From assembly GCA_963828825.1 (NCBI GenBank), contig CAWHGF010000007.1, positions 1,178,001-1,242,000 of the forward strand: a stretch of DNA of 64,000 nucleotides, written 5' to 3'. The notes under the pieces are model-generated. The model made no database searches, was not told the DNA's origin, and saw only the letters and a list, made by a program, of their open reading frames with translations. The translations under genes were made by a program, and so were the position numbers. How positions within the stretch are numbered: position 1 is the stretch's first letter; every line of letters begins with the position of its first letter. This document shows positions 1-10,002 of this stretch, piece by piece. Origin of the DNA: Bog-473 sp963828825 (GTDB lineage Bacteria > Actinomycetota > Acidimicrobiia > Acidimicrobiales > RAAP-2).

Positions 1-393
1 GTGCCCGTCGATCAAGGGGTAGCGCAGCGAGAACTCCTGGACCATGCGGGCCAGTGCCTCGTAGATGGCCGAGTCGCCATGCGGGTGGTACGTCCCCATG
101 ACCTCGCCCACGACCTTGGCGCACTTGCTGTGGGGCCGGTCGGGACGCTGCCCGTTGTCGAACATGGAGTAGAGGATCCGGCGGTGCACCGGCTTGAGCC
201 CGTCCCGCACGTCGGGCAGGGCGCGGGCGACGATGACCGACATGGAGTACTCGAGGAACGAGCGCTCCATCTCCTCCTGGATCTCTATGGGCTCGATGGA
301 CCCGCTGACCGGCTCATCGGCCTCAGGTGGCGTCCCGCCGCCCCCGCCCGAGCCTGCTCCCCCGCGGCCCGAGCCGCGTGTCGACTGTGGCAT
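1..393 (-). CDS. gyrA: DNA gyrase subunit A, N-terminal part (runs off the window edge)
   Basis: Only the first 131 codons are in the window; the gene continues past base 1. The start is the ATG at 391-393. After a Gly/Ser-rich leader of about 35 residues comes the canonical GyrA opening, with EMERSFLEYSMSVIVARALPD followed by VHRRILYSMF and the region leading into GDSAIYEALARM. GyrA is the DNA-cleaving subunit of the A2B2 gyrase that introduces negative supercoils. It follows gyrB by 26 bp on the same strand, as expected in a gyrB-gyrA operon. The glycine-rich extension is longer than in well-studied homologues. Identification is certain; the catalytic tyrosine lies before the QRLAGYG-type quinolone region or just beyond the visible part and cannot be examined. 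Confidence 0.95.
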   Translation of the reverse strand, partial: MPQSTRGSGRGGAGSGGGGGTPPEADEPVSGSIEPIEIQEEMERSFLEYSMSVIVARALPDVRDGLKPVHRRILYSMFDNGQRPDRPHSKCAKVVGEVMGTYHPHGDSAIYEALARMVQEFSLRYPLIDGH

Positions 394-419
394 GTGCTCC
401 CTACTCCCGGTCCGGCCGC

Positions 420-2385
<1,966 letters not shown>

Positions 2386-2538
2386 AGGCGCGCCCTTTCA
2401 GAACATAGGTCTTCGCGGTGCGTATCGAATCCCCGAATGGTGACCTCCGGCCTTTCGATGCGAACGCACCATTCTACCCGACAGCGGCTCCAATTCGGCA
2501 CTTATGAACGGTCCCGGGTGCACCCACTGCTGTGTCGC

Positions 2539-2853
2539 TCAGGCGCGTTCGACGACGACCTCCAATCGCTCGATGGAGGTCTCCCCCAACTCCCTCAGCC
2601 GGGCCAGGATCGGCCCCGATTCCATCCGGGCGCGCGTGGCCCAGGCCGGGTGTTCCACCGCCACGACCAGCGCGCGCCCGTCGACGCGCAGGGGTCGCAG
2701 ATGGCCCCCGAGCTCGGTGCCGACCAGTTCGTCCCAGCGGGTGAACACGGCCTCCATCACCGCGGGGGTCGGTGCCGACCCCAGCCGGCCCAGCAAGCGG
2801 GGCATCGACTCCCCCACCCGCCGGGGGCCGCTGTCGCGCCGCCGTGCGGTCAC
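2539..2853 (-). CDS. dciA: DciA-family protein (DUF721), replicative helicase loading factor
   Basis: A 104-residue protein with the DUF721/DciA pattern: a short basic N-terminus, then an MEAVFTRWDELVGTELGGHLRP core and a beta-rich segment (ALVVAVEHPAWATRAR). DciA proteins assist loading of the DnaB helicase in bacteria lacking DnaC or DnaI. The GTG start overlaps the recF stop by 4 bp (GTGA), so translation is probably coupled to recF. It sits between recF and gyrB exactly as in mycobacteria. Family assignment rests on this position and the conserved tryptophan segment; function is by family. Confidence 0.85.
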   Translation of the reverse strand: MTARRRDSGPRRVGESMPRLLGRLGSAPTPAVMEAVFTRWDELVGTELGGHLRPLRVDGRALVVAVEHPAWATRARMESGPILARLRELGETSIERLEVVVERA

Positions 2854-3938
2854 CGGTCTTCCAGGCTCTGCACCGGGAGCAGCCGGGCCACCACGATCCC
2901 CTCGGGGAGCGGTGCCGCCGTGGTGAGGATGGACTGCCCCACCGGCAGCTCCCCCACGAGGGCGCGGCTGCGCGCCGGGTCGAGCTCGGAGAAGACGTCG
3001 TCGAGCAGCAGGGTCGGGACCAGCGCGGTGCGCGAGCGGATCAGCTCGTGCACGCCCAGGCGCAGGGCCAGGGCGAGGCAGCGCTGCTCGCCCTGTGACG
3101 CGTGGGTCCTGGCCTCCCGTCCCTCTATCTCGAGGAGGAGGTCGTCGCGGTGCGGTCCCACCGTGTTCACGCCCCGCCGCAGGTCGTCCCTCCGGGAGGC
3201 GGCCAACGCGTCGAGGAGGTCGCCCTCCCAGCTCCGTACGTACCGCTGGCGCATGAGCACCTGGTCAGGACTATCCCCCGCGCCGGCGAGGTGGCCGTAG
3301 GCGGTGGCGACCACTGGGTCGAGATCGGCCACCAGTCGTTCGCGGGCGGCCACCAGGACCTTGCCCGCGTCGGCCAGCCGTTGGTCCCAGACGTCGAGGG
3401 TCGCGGTGACCTCCTCCCCGGCCCGGCCGCCTGACTGGCGCAGCAGGGCGGCGCGCTGGCGGAGAACCCGGTCGGTCTCGTCCGCCGCCCGGGCGCCCTC
3501 CGTGTCGAGCAGCGCGAGCGCGTCGTCGAGGACCTCACGCCGCCTCTTCGGACCGCCACTGATAATGACCAGGTCCTCGGGCGAGAAGATCGTGCAGGGA
3601 GCCGCTGTCCCCAGTTCCCTCCTGCCATTGACCGTTTTGCGGTTGACCCGGGTCCGGCTGCGTCCAGCCGGGAGGATCTGCGCCTCAACCAGGGTCGGAC
3701 TGTCGGGGTTGTCGATCTCCGCCCGGATGATGGCGCTCTCTGCGCCCGTGCGTACCAGCGCGTCGGGCGGCGCACCGCGGAACGAGCGGCGGATGCCGAG
3801 ATAGGCGAGTGCTTCGAGCACGCTCGTCTTCCCGGTGCCGTTGGATCCCGTGATGACGGTGGTTCCCTCTGCTTCGAGGTCGATGCTCACCCCGCGGAAA
3901 ATGCGGAAGTCGGCCAGCTCCAGGTGCCGGACACTCAC
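2850..3938 (-). CDS. recF: DNA replication and repair protein RecF
   Basis: A 362-residue SMC-like ATPase that helps load RecA at single-strand gaps with RecO and RecR. It opens with VRHLELADFRIFRGVSIDLE, has a Walker A GSNGTGKTS near residues 31-39, a signature-type SGGPKRRREVLDD and a Walker B LLLDDVFSELDPARSRAL near the C-terminus. The start is GTG at 3936-3938, 16 bp downstream of the dnaN stop. It overlaps dciA by 4 bp. Length and motif order are standard. Confidence 0.95.
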   Translation of the reverse strand: MSVRHLELADFRIFRGVSIDLEAEGTTVITGSNGTGKTSVLEALAYLGIRRSFRGAPPDALVRTGAESAIIRAEIDNPDSPTLVEAQILPAGRSRTRVNRKTVNGRRELGTAAPCTIFSPEDLVIISGGPKRRREVLDDALALLDTEGARAADETDRVLRQRAALLRQSGGRAGEEVTATLDVWDQRLADAGKVLVAARERLVADLDPVVATAYGHLAGAGDSPDQVLMRQRYVRSWEGDLLDALAASRRDDLRRGVNTVGPHRDDLLLEIEGREARTHASQGEQRCLALALRLGVHELIRSRTALVPTLLLDDVFSELDPARSRALVGELPVGQSILTTAAPLPEGIVVARLLPVQSLEDR

Positions 3939-3954
3939 CGCGACCGCGGTCCGT

Positions 3955-5073
3955 TCAGGAGACCCGGACCGGCATCAGGAGGTAGCGGAACTCCTGATCC
4001 TCGGCGCCCCGCACCGTGGCGGCGCGCGACGCGTCCGCTGTCTCGACGATCACCTCGTCGCCCGTGACGGCCTCGACGCCGTCAATGAGATAGGCGGGGT
4101 TGAACGCGATGACGAGGTCCTCCCCCGTGTAGTCCCCGTCCACGGCCTCGGCGGCGTCGCCGACGTCCTGGCTCTGGACGCTCAGGTCCACCCCTCCCTG
4201 GCGCATGGAGAGCCGCACGGGTGTCGTGTTGTCGCGGACGAGCAGCTGCACCCGCCGCAGCGCAGAGAGGAAGTTCTCCTTGCCGAGATGCAGGCGGTTC
4301 GGGTAGTGGTCCGGGATCAGCTGCTTGTAGTCCGGATACCGACCCTCGAGCAGCCGGGTGCTGATCTGGACGTTGCCCTGCCAGAAGGTGATCTCGTTGC
4401 TGTTGGCCGCCACGCCGACGCGGTTTGTCTCGGACCCGTCCGAGATGGTGCCCGTCGGCAGCCGCTGGAGCTCGGAGAGCGCGCGGGCCGGCACGAGAAG
4501 GTCCTCCTCACCCGGGAGGGTCTCCGAGTCCGGGAGGTCGCGCATCGCCATGCGGTACGAGTCGGTGGCCACCATGCGAATGGACCCGTCGACGCGCGAG
4601 ACCAGCACTCCGGTCAACAGGGGTCGACCGTCGTCGTGCGACGCGGCCCGCACCACCTGGCGCACGGCTTCCCCGAGGGCGGTCTCGGACAGTTGGGTGG
4701 TCGGCTCGTCCGTCTTGCCCACCGGTGGGAATTCGACGACGGGGTAGGTGTGGAGCTTGAAGGTCGAGCGGGCTGCGCTGATGGTGATGTGGTCTCCCTC
4801 GTCGGCAAACGTCACTGCGCCGGGCTCCAGGCGGCGGACGATGTCGGTCGACAACCGCGCCGGAACGACACAACTTCCCTCGTCGATCCCGATCACCTCG
4901 CCGGTCACCTGGATCGTGAGGTCGAGATCGGTCCCGGTGACGCACAGCGAGTTCCCGTCGCACGTCAGCAGCAGGCCTAACAGCACCGGGGAGGAGCCGC
5001 CCCGGCCTCCCACGGCGCGGCTTGCGGTGCCCAGCATGTCGACGAGTACGTCTCGCTCGGATCTGAACTTCAC
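3955..5073 (-). CDS. dnaN: DNA polymerase III beta subunit (sliding clamp)
   Basis: A 372-residue sliding clamp that tethers DNA polymerase III to its template. The N-terminus MKFRSERDVLVDMLGTASRAV and the C-terminal YLLMPVR.S tail are characteristic; three clamp repeats fill the length. The start is GTG at 5071-5073, preceded on the coding strand by an AAAGGA ribosome-binding site about 9 bases upstream. Its upstream gap toward dnaA (5074-5373) holds the DnaA-box-like sites treated separately. Confidence 0.96.
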   Translation of the reverse strand: MKFRSERDVLVDMLGTASRAVGGRGGSSPVLLGLLLTCDGNSLCVTGTDLDLTIQVTGEVIGIDEGSCVVPARLSTDIVRRLEPGAVTFADEGDHITISAARSTFKLHTYPVVEFPPVGKTDEPTTQLSETALGEAVRQVVRAASHDDGRPLLTGVLVSRVDGSIRMVATDSYRMAMRDLPDSETLPGEEDLLVPARALSELQRLPTGTISDGSETNRVGVAANSNEITFWQGNVQISTRLLEGRYPDYKQLIPDHYPNRLHLGKENFLSALRRVQLLVRDNTTPVRLSMRQGGVDLSVQSQDVGDAAEAVDGDYTGEDLVIAFNPAYLIDGVEAVTGDEVIVETADASRAATVRGAEDQEFRYLLMPVRVS

Positions 5074-5373
5074 CGACGCCAGTCCTTTCGGGAGTTTTCC
5101 CAGCCCCTCATCGCGGAGGGAGAGGTATATGTGTCTTCTAAAGGTAGTAAGGGGTGTGGATTGTGGACGACATGGTCCCGCCCCTGCTGGGTACGCCCGT
5201 CGCTTTCCCCACGGGACTGTGGGCCGGACACCGCTTTGATCGTACGCGCACGGCCGAACCGTTCAGCCTGGGGACAAGCACGCAGCCGGTCCCCAGGCAG
5301 CGCGGGCACGGTCCACAACCTTTGCCCTCTGCAAATCACAACTTGGCGGACGGCGCGGAGGTGGGCGGGATGG
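5074..5373. other. Putative oriC in the dnaN-dnaA intergenic region
   Basis: This 300-bp non-coding gap lies in the usual actinobacterial origin position. Four sites resemble the DnaA box TT(A/G)TCCACA: TGTGGATTG at 5155-5163 and TGTGGACGA at 5162-5170 (overlapping, both reverse orientation), TGGGGACAA at 5269-5277 (reverse, 8 of 9) and CGGTCCACA at 5309-5317 (7 of 9). A relatively AT-rich stretch (GTATATGTGTCTTCTAAAGG, about 5126-5145) next to the first pair could be the unwinding element. It also carries the dnaN promoter. The gap is shorter and has fewer boxes than typical mycobacterial or Streptomyces origins, so the assignment is probable rather than certain. Confidence 0.6.
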
Positions 5374-6762
5374 TCAGGCCGAGCCCGCACGGATCTTCTG
5401 GATCAGTTCGGTGACCTGCTCGTAGATCTGTCGTCGCTCCTGCATCTGGCCGGCGATCTTGTCCACGGCGTGGATCACGGTCGTGTGGTCACGTTTCCCG
5501 AAGACGCGGCCGATGGCCGGATAGCTGTAGTCCGTGAGCTCACGGGTCAGGTACATGGCGACCTGGCGGGCGGTGACGAGCGGACGGGTCCGGCTCGGGC
5601 CGCAGATCGCCTCCACGGTGAAGCCGTAGCTCGCCGAGGTGGCATCGAGGATCATCTGGGGCGTGATGCGACGGGGCTCGCCGGCCAGGACCAGGTCGGA
5701 GAGGACCTTCTCGGCCTGGGCCAGGGAGATGGGCTCCTTGTTGAGGTTGGCAAAGGCGCAGATGCGGGTCAGCGCCCCCTCGAGCTCCCGGATGTTGTCC
5801 TTGACATGGGAGGCGATGAATTCCAGGACGTCGTCGGGGACCTCCTGGTGCTCGCTGAGAGACTTGGAGCGGAGGATGGCCAGACGGGTTTCGAGGTCCG
5901 GCGGGTCGATCTCTGTGATCAGGCCGGAGAGGAAGCGGCTGCGCAGCCGGTCCTCGAGGGTCTCGATGGACTTGGGTGGCCGGTCGGAGGTCAGGACGAT
6001 CTGCTTGGAGGCACCCTTGAGGTCGTTGTAGGTGTGGAAGAACTCCTCCTGGAGGCCCTCTTTGCGCTCCATGAACTGGACGTCGTCGATCAGGAGGACG
6101 TCGCAGTCCCGGTAACGGCGCTTGAAGGTCAGGGTGGTCGAGGTCCGCAGGGAGTCGACGAAGTCGTTCATGAACGTCTCGGTGGTGACGTAGAGGACCT
6201 TGCGGCGGGGGTAGTTCTCGGTGACATAGTTCCCGATGGCGTGGAGCAGGTGGGTCTTGCCCAGGCCGGAATCACCGTAAATGAACAAGGGGTTGTAGGA
6301 CCGGCCGGGCGTTTCCGCCACGGCCTGCGCGGCGGCGTGCGCCAGGCGGTTCGACGACGCGGCCACGAACGTCTCGAAGGTGAATTTCGTGTCCAGTTGG
6401 ACTGCGGGCGACTCCCGGCCCGGCCCGGTCGTCGGAGCCGGCTCGGGCCGGGGCTCGGGTTCGGGGGGCAGTCCGAAGACCTGTTCGGTCGTCGGCTCGC
6501 TCAGTGTCGGCCCCGGCTCTTGGACCTCGAGCCGGCCCCGGACGGGAGCGCCGACCTCGTTGGCCAGGGTGTCTTCGATCATGGGGAGGTAGCGCGACTC
6601 CACCCGCTCACGGATGAGCCCGTTCGGCACGGACAGCACGAACTCCCCGTCCGTGAAGGTCACGGGCTCGATGCCCGACAGCCATAACTGCCACGTACTC
6701 TCGGACACCTGGTCGCGCAGCGACCCGGTGCACCTCGTCCAAAGATCTCCGGCCTGGGTCAC
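5374..6762 (-). CDS. dnaA: Chromosomal replication initiator protein DnaA
   Basis: A 462-residue AAA+ initiator. Domain I occupies about residues 1-75, a Pro/Glu-rich linker about 80-120, and the AAA+ core about 120-340, with Walker A GDSGLGKT (163-170) and Walker B VLLIDDVQF (212-220). The C-terminal domain IV ends with the DnaA signature around GKRDHTTVIHAVDKI, which reads the DnaA box. The GTG start at 6760-6762 gives the canonical domain I. A DnaA-box-like TTACCCACA (reverse strand, 6830-6838) lies about 70 bp upstream, suggesting autoregulation. Confidence 0.97.
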   Translation of the reverse strand: MTQAGDLWTRCTGSLRDQVSESTWQLWLSGIEPVTFTDGEFVLSVPNGLIRERVESRYLPMIEDTLANEVGAPVRGRLEVQEPGPTLSEPTTEQVFGLPPEPEPRPEPAPTTGPGRESPAVQLDTKFTFETFVAASSNRLAHAAAQAVAETPGRSYNPLFIYGDSGLGKTHLLHAIGNYVTENYPRRKVLYVTTETFMNDFVDSLRTSTTLTFKRRYRDCDVLLIDDVQFMERKEGLQEEFFHTYNDLKGASKQIVLTSDRPPKSIETLEDRLRSRFLSGLITEIDPPDLETRLAILRSKSLSEHQEVPDDVLEFIASHVKDNIRELEGALTRICAFANLNKEPISLAQAEKVLSDLVLAGEPRRITPQMILDATSASYGFTVEAICGPSRTRPLVTARQVAMYLTRELTDYSYPAIGRVFGKRDHTTVIHAVDKIAGQMQERRQIYEQVTELIQKIRAGSA

Positions 6763-7009
6763 TGCGTGTTCCGAACGCCCCTTCTCCCCCCCAGGCGCGT
6801 CCAGTCAGCATGTTCGGATCGATCCTCGGTGTGGGTAATTGGTTGAACGTACACCGTGCCAGGCGATGCGACTAGAGCCCATCTCCAAATGCGCCTAACA
6901 TGGGAGGACTCGCCGCCGGCGGCCGGAATCGACTCGAAGGCCGAGGCAAGGAACCTGCGACGAACCGGCTCCGGATTGCCGCACGGCTGTCGCGAAAGGC
7001 TGAATTGAC
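6763..7009. promoter_or_regulatory. Divergent dnaA / rpmH promoter region
   Basis: This 247-bp gap separates the divergent dnaA (minus) and rpmH (plus) genes and must hold both promoters. It contains one DnaA-box-like element, TTACCCACA on the minus strand at 6830-6838 (8 of 9 to TTATCCACA). An AAAGG ribosome-binding site for rpmH lies at about 6995-6999. I could not assign convincing -35/-10 pairs. No further DnaA boxes are evident, so this gap is the weaker candidate for oriC. Confidence 0.55.
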
Positions 7010-7144
7010 GTGAAGCGCACTTACCAACCGAACACCCGGAAAAGGGCTCGTACCCACGGGTTCCGCAAGCGCATGTCCACGCGGGCGGGGCGGGCCATTC
7101 TGAATTCGCGGCGGCTCAAGGGGCGCCACCGTCTCACCGTCTGA
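7010..7144 (+). CDS. rpmH: 50S ribosomal protein L34
   Basis: A 44-residue, highly basic protein read from GTG at 7010: it begins MKRTYQPNTRKRARTHGFRK and ends LKGRHRLTV with TGA at 7142-7144. This matches bacterial L34 in length and sequence throughout. An AAAGG element precedes the start by about 10 bases. It is followed by rnpA after 9 bp, the conserved rpmH-rnpA pair divergent from dnaA. Confidence 0.96.
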   Translation: MKRTYQPNTRKRARTHGFRKRMSTRAGRAILNSRRLKGRHRLTV

Positions 7145-7153
7145 AGGCCTCGA

Positions 7154-7513
7154 GTGCCTGTACGGACGGTCGGACGCATCACCCGCCGCGCGGCGTTCGC
7201 CGAGCTGCAGCGCTCACGGGCGCGTGGGGCCAGTGGCCCGGTGCGGGCGACGTTCGTGCGAGCCGAGATCGGGGACCCCGGAGTATTTCCGCAGGTGGCA
7301 TACGCAATTGGCCGCCGCTGTGGTGGCGCCGTCGTGCGCAACTCGCTCCGGCGGCGCGCCCGCGAAGTGGTCCGGTCCGCCGCGCCGACCCTGGCCCGGG
7401 GGACGTACCTGGTGTGGCTCGAGCCCGCCGCGGCCGAACTGGCACCCTCGGTGTTCCGGGACGACGTGGCGACGGCCCTCGTGAAGGCCGGGCAGGCCCA
7501 GGTGCCCGCATGA
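7154..7513 (+). CDS. rnpA: Ribonuclease P protein component
   Basis: A 119-residue basic protein that assists the RNase P RNA in maturing tRNA 5-prime ends. The diagnostic RNP-type motif is present as AIGRRCGGAVVRNSLRRRARE (about residues 56-76). The start is GTG at 7154. Its stop overlaps the yidD start by 4 bp (ATGA), so the genes are probably translationally coupled. Position between rpmH and yidD is conserved. Confidence 0.93.
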   Translation: MPVRTVGRITRRAAFAELQRSRARGASGPVRATFVRAEIGDPGVFPQVAYAIGRRCGGAVVRNSLRRRAREVVRSAAPTLARGTYLVWLEPAAAELAPSVFRDDVATALVKAGQAQVPA

Positions 7514-7782
7514 GCGGCGCCGACACCACCCGGAGCCTCTCCGTCCGGGTGGCGGTGGCCCTGGTGACCGCCTACCAGGGTGCGGCCTCCGGCCGGATCT
7601 CGCCCTGCCGCTTCTATCCGAGCTGCTCCACCTACGCCGTGGAAGCCTTCACGGTCCACGGTTTCTGGCGCGGCCTGGCCCTGAGCGCCCGACGCCTGCT
7701 GCGCTGTCGCCCCTTCGGGCCGCACGGCGTGGATCTGGTGCCGGTCCGGGTCCACGCCCATGAAGGGAGCCGTCCGTGCTGA
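7510..7782 (+). CDS. yidD: Membrane protein insertion efficiency factor YidD
   Basis: A 90-residue protein with the DUF37/YidD hallmark CRFYPSCSTYAVEAFTVHG (about residues 33-51) and LLRCRPFGPHGVDLVP. YidD is a small membrane-associated factor that aids YidC-dependent insertion. It overlaps rnpA by 4 bp and yidC by 7 bp, indicating a tightly coupled operon. The ATG start at 7510 is supported by the overlap with rnpA. Confidence 0.93.
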   Translation: MSGADTTRSLSVRVAVALVTAYQGAASGRISPCRFYPSCSTYAVEAFTVHGFWRGLALSARRLLRCRPFGPHGVDLVPVRVHAHEGSRPC

Positions 7783-8975
7783 GCCACCCCCTCCTGGCCG
7801 AGAATTCCCTGTTCAAGCTCGTCGGGGAGATCTTCCACCCCCTCTTCGAGCTGTTCGGGTTGATCTTGGCCGGCCTGTACGCCGTCTGGCCGAACTACGG
7901 CTTCGCCATCACCGGCCTGACCATCCTCATCATGCTCGCCCTCACCCCGGTCACGGTGAAGAGCACCAAGTCGATGCTGGCCATGCAGCGGCTGCAACCC
8001 GAGATGAAGAAGCTCCAGGCCAAATACAAGGGCGCAGAGAACCGGGAGCTGCTCAACGCCGAGATGATGAAGCTGTACAAGGACAACGGGACCAGCCCGT
8101 TCGGGGCCTGCTTGCCCAGCCTCCTGCAGATGCCCTTCCTGATCGTCCTGTATTCGCTCATTCGCGGGCTTTCCTACATCGTGCCCAAGGGTTCGACATA
8201 TACGAACGCCGCCGGGCAGACAATGAAGTGCCTCGCAAAGGCCGGATGCGCGTCCCCTCGTTACATTCCGACGAGTTCGCAAATGCACCAAGCTTTGGTG
8301 GCCAGTAATGGTCAAATGCACTGGTGGTTCGGGATGGATTTGTCGTCTCTTCCCTTTTCGCATCATGCCTCTCCGGGAAGCGCTAGCCAGGCGGTATTGG
8401 TCCTTCCCTACCTGGTACTCATTGGTGCTGCGATGTTCCTGCAGTACTACCAAATGAAGCAGATGAATAGTCGTAATCCTCAGGCTGCTGCGGCCAATCC
8501 ACAGATGCAACAGATGCAGAAGTTTTTTCCCATTATTTTCGGCGTCATTTACCTGAGAGTGCCCGCCGGAGCAACCATTTACATGGTCGTGTCGTCGGCG
8601 ATGCGCATCGGGACGCAGGAGGTGATGTTCCGAACCGGGGTGGTCACACCGGTCGTCCACGAGCGCGAGATCGGCTCGGGCAAGGAGGACAAGGTCAAAC
8701 CGGCTGCGCCTCCGCCTCCGAAAACCACCAAGAAGACGTCGACGGCCACGGACGGGACGGCGGCCGCCAAAGCGACATTGCCGCCGGCCAAGGGCGGCGG
8801 CAAGACCAACGGCGCCAAGACCAACGGCCGGGCGCCCACCAACGGGAGGAAGCCGACAACGCGGAAGGGAACGACGAACGGAAAGGCGACGAGCGGCGGC
8901 GGCAGCGCCGAGGATGCTCCGCAACCCAAGTCCCATCCGCGGTCGCGCTCAAAGCGGACAAGAAAGGCTCGATAG
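7776..8975 (+). CDS. yidC: Membrane protein insertase YidC/Oxa1
   Basis: A 399-residue insertase of the inner membrane. The core begins after the first helix with NYGFAITGLTILIMLALTPVTVKSTKSMLAMQ and a PEMKKLQAKYKG helix, then FGACLPSLLQMPFLIVLYSLIRGL, a loop, and further helices containing QYYQMKQMNSRNPQ and FFPIIFGVIY. A long Lys/Ala/Pro/Thr-rich tail (about 310-399) ends in a basic KRTRKAR, as in many actinobacterial YidC proteins. The middle of the gene (about 8180-8580) uses noticeably more A/T-ending codons than its neighbours. The GTG start overlaps yidD. Confidence 0.94.
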   Translation: MLSHPLLAENSLFKLVGEIFHPLFELFGLILAGLYAVWPNYGFAITGLTILIMLALTPVTVKSTKSMLAMQRLQPEMKKLQAKYKGAENRELLNAEMMKLYKDNGTSPFGACLPSLLQMPFLIVLYSLIRGLSYIVPKGSTYTNAAGQTMKCLAKAGCASPRYIPTSSQMHQALVASNGQMHWWFGMDLSSLPFSHHASPGSASQAVLVLPYLVLIGAAMFLQYYQMKQMNSRNPQAAAANPQMQQMQKFFPIIFGVIYLRVPAGATIYMVVSSAMRIGTQEVMFRTGVVTPVVHEREIGSGKEDKVKPAAPPPPKTTKKTSTATDGTAAAKATLPPAKGGGKTNGAKTNGRAPTNGRKPTTRKGTTNGKATSGGGSAEDAPQPKSHPRSRSKRTRKAR

Positions 8976-8978
8976 CAC

Positions 8979-9992
8979 GTGGAGTGGGTTGAGGTGGCGG
9001 GCAGGACCGTCGAAGAGGCGACTGAGCAGGCGCTGGACCAGCTGGGAGTCGCCGTGGGCGATGCCGAGGTGATCGTGGTCGACGAGCCGAAGACAGGACT
9101 CTTCGGGCGTGTCCGGGTCGAAGCAAGAGTCCGGGCGCGGGTCCGTCCGGTCGGGGCCCGGCCCCGCCGGGAGCGATCGCGGCGCAGCGGCAGCAAGTCC
9201 GGCCAGGGGGGCCAAGGGGGCCAGGGGAGCCGTCAGGGCGGACAGCGCAGTTCGGCATCGTCAGCGGGTGGCGGTGGGCGCGCCAACACCGGAGACTCCA
9301 GTGCGGGCGGCGCCAGTGGGAGCGGAGCCGGTGGGACCGGAACGACGACGACGGGAGCCGGGAGCGGCACCAGCCGCTCGGCCCGGCGCCGACGCAATCG
9401 CACGAAGGCGACGACCACCGGCGTGGTGCCGGTGGAAGGCTCGAGGAACGGCTCGAGGGAGCCGTCGGTCGAGAAGGTTCCGCAGCGGAGCACCGAAGCG
9501 AAGGAGACAGAGGACATGGCCGAAGGAATGACGCTCGAAGAGCAGGGTGAGGTCGGGCGGGCCTTCTTGGCCGACCTCTTGAGCGAGTTCGGCATGGAGG
9601 GCACGGTCGAGACCCGCCTCCTCGATGAGGACACGGTGGAGATCGCAGCCCTCGGCGAGGATCTCGGAATTCTGGTCGGCCCCCGGGGGTCGACCCTCAC
9701 TGCGCTGCAGGACCTGACCCGAGCCGTGGTGCAGCGGCAATGCCCGTCACGAACCGATCGGATTCTGGTGGACGTGGCCGGGTACAGGGAGCGGCGCTCG
9801 GCTGCGCTCAAGCGGTTCAGCACGCAAATTGCCACAGAAGTCCTGGCCTCAGGCCAGGAGAAGGCGCTCGAGCCCATGAGCCCGGCCGACCGTAAGGCGG
9901 TGCACGACGCCATCAACGAGATGCCTGGGGTCGAGACCCGCTCCGAGGGCGAGGACCCCAACCGCCACATCGTCATCGCGCCAGCGGGCTGA
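8979..9992 (+). CDS. khpB: RNA-binding protein KhpB/Jag (Jag_N, KH and R3H domains)
   Basis: A 337-residue protein starting with GTG at 8979, 3 bp after yidC. Residues 1-50 form the Jag_N domain (VEVAGRTVEEATEQALDQLG). About 50-170 is a low-complexity Gly/Ser/Arg/Thr-rich linker. The C-terminal half carries a KH domain (LGILVGPRGSTLTALQDLTRAVVQRQ, with the GxxG loop as GPRG) and an R3H domain (YRERRSAALKRFSTQIATEVL). KhpB partners KhpA in RNA binding linked to cell-wall growth. The linker is longer than in Firmicutes relatives. Confidence 0.9.
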   Translation: MEWVEVAGRTVEEATEQALDQLGVAVGDAEVIVVDEPKTGLFGRVRVEARVRARVRPVGARPRRERSRRSGSKSGQGGQGGQGSRQGGQRSSASSAGGGGRANTGDSSAGGASGSGAGGTGTTTTGAGSGTSRSARRRRNRTKATTTGVVPVEGSRNGSREPSVEKVPQRSTEAKETEDMAEGMTLEEQGEVGRAFLADLLSEFGMEGTVETRLLDEDTVEIAALGEDLGILVGPRGSTLTALQDLTRAVVQRQCPSRTDRILVDVAGYRERRSAALKRFSTQIATEVLASGQEKALEPMSPADRKAVHDAINEMPGVETRSEGEDPNRHIVIAPAG

Positions 9993-10002
9993 ACCGGCGC
10001 CG

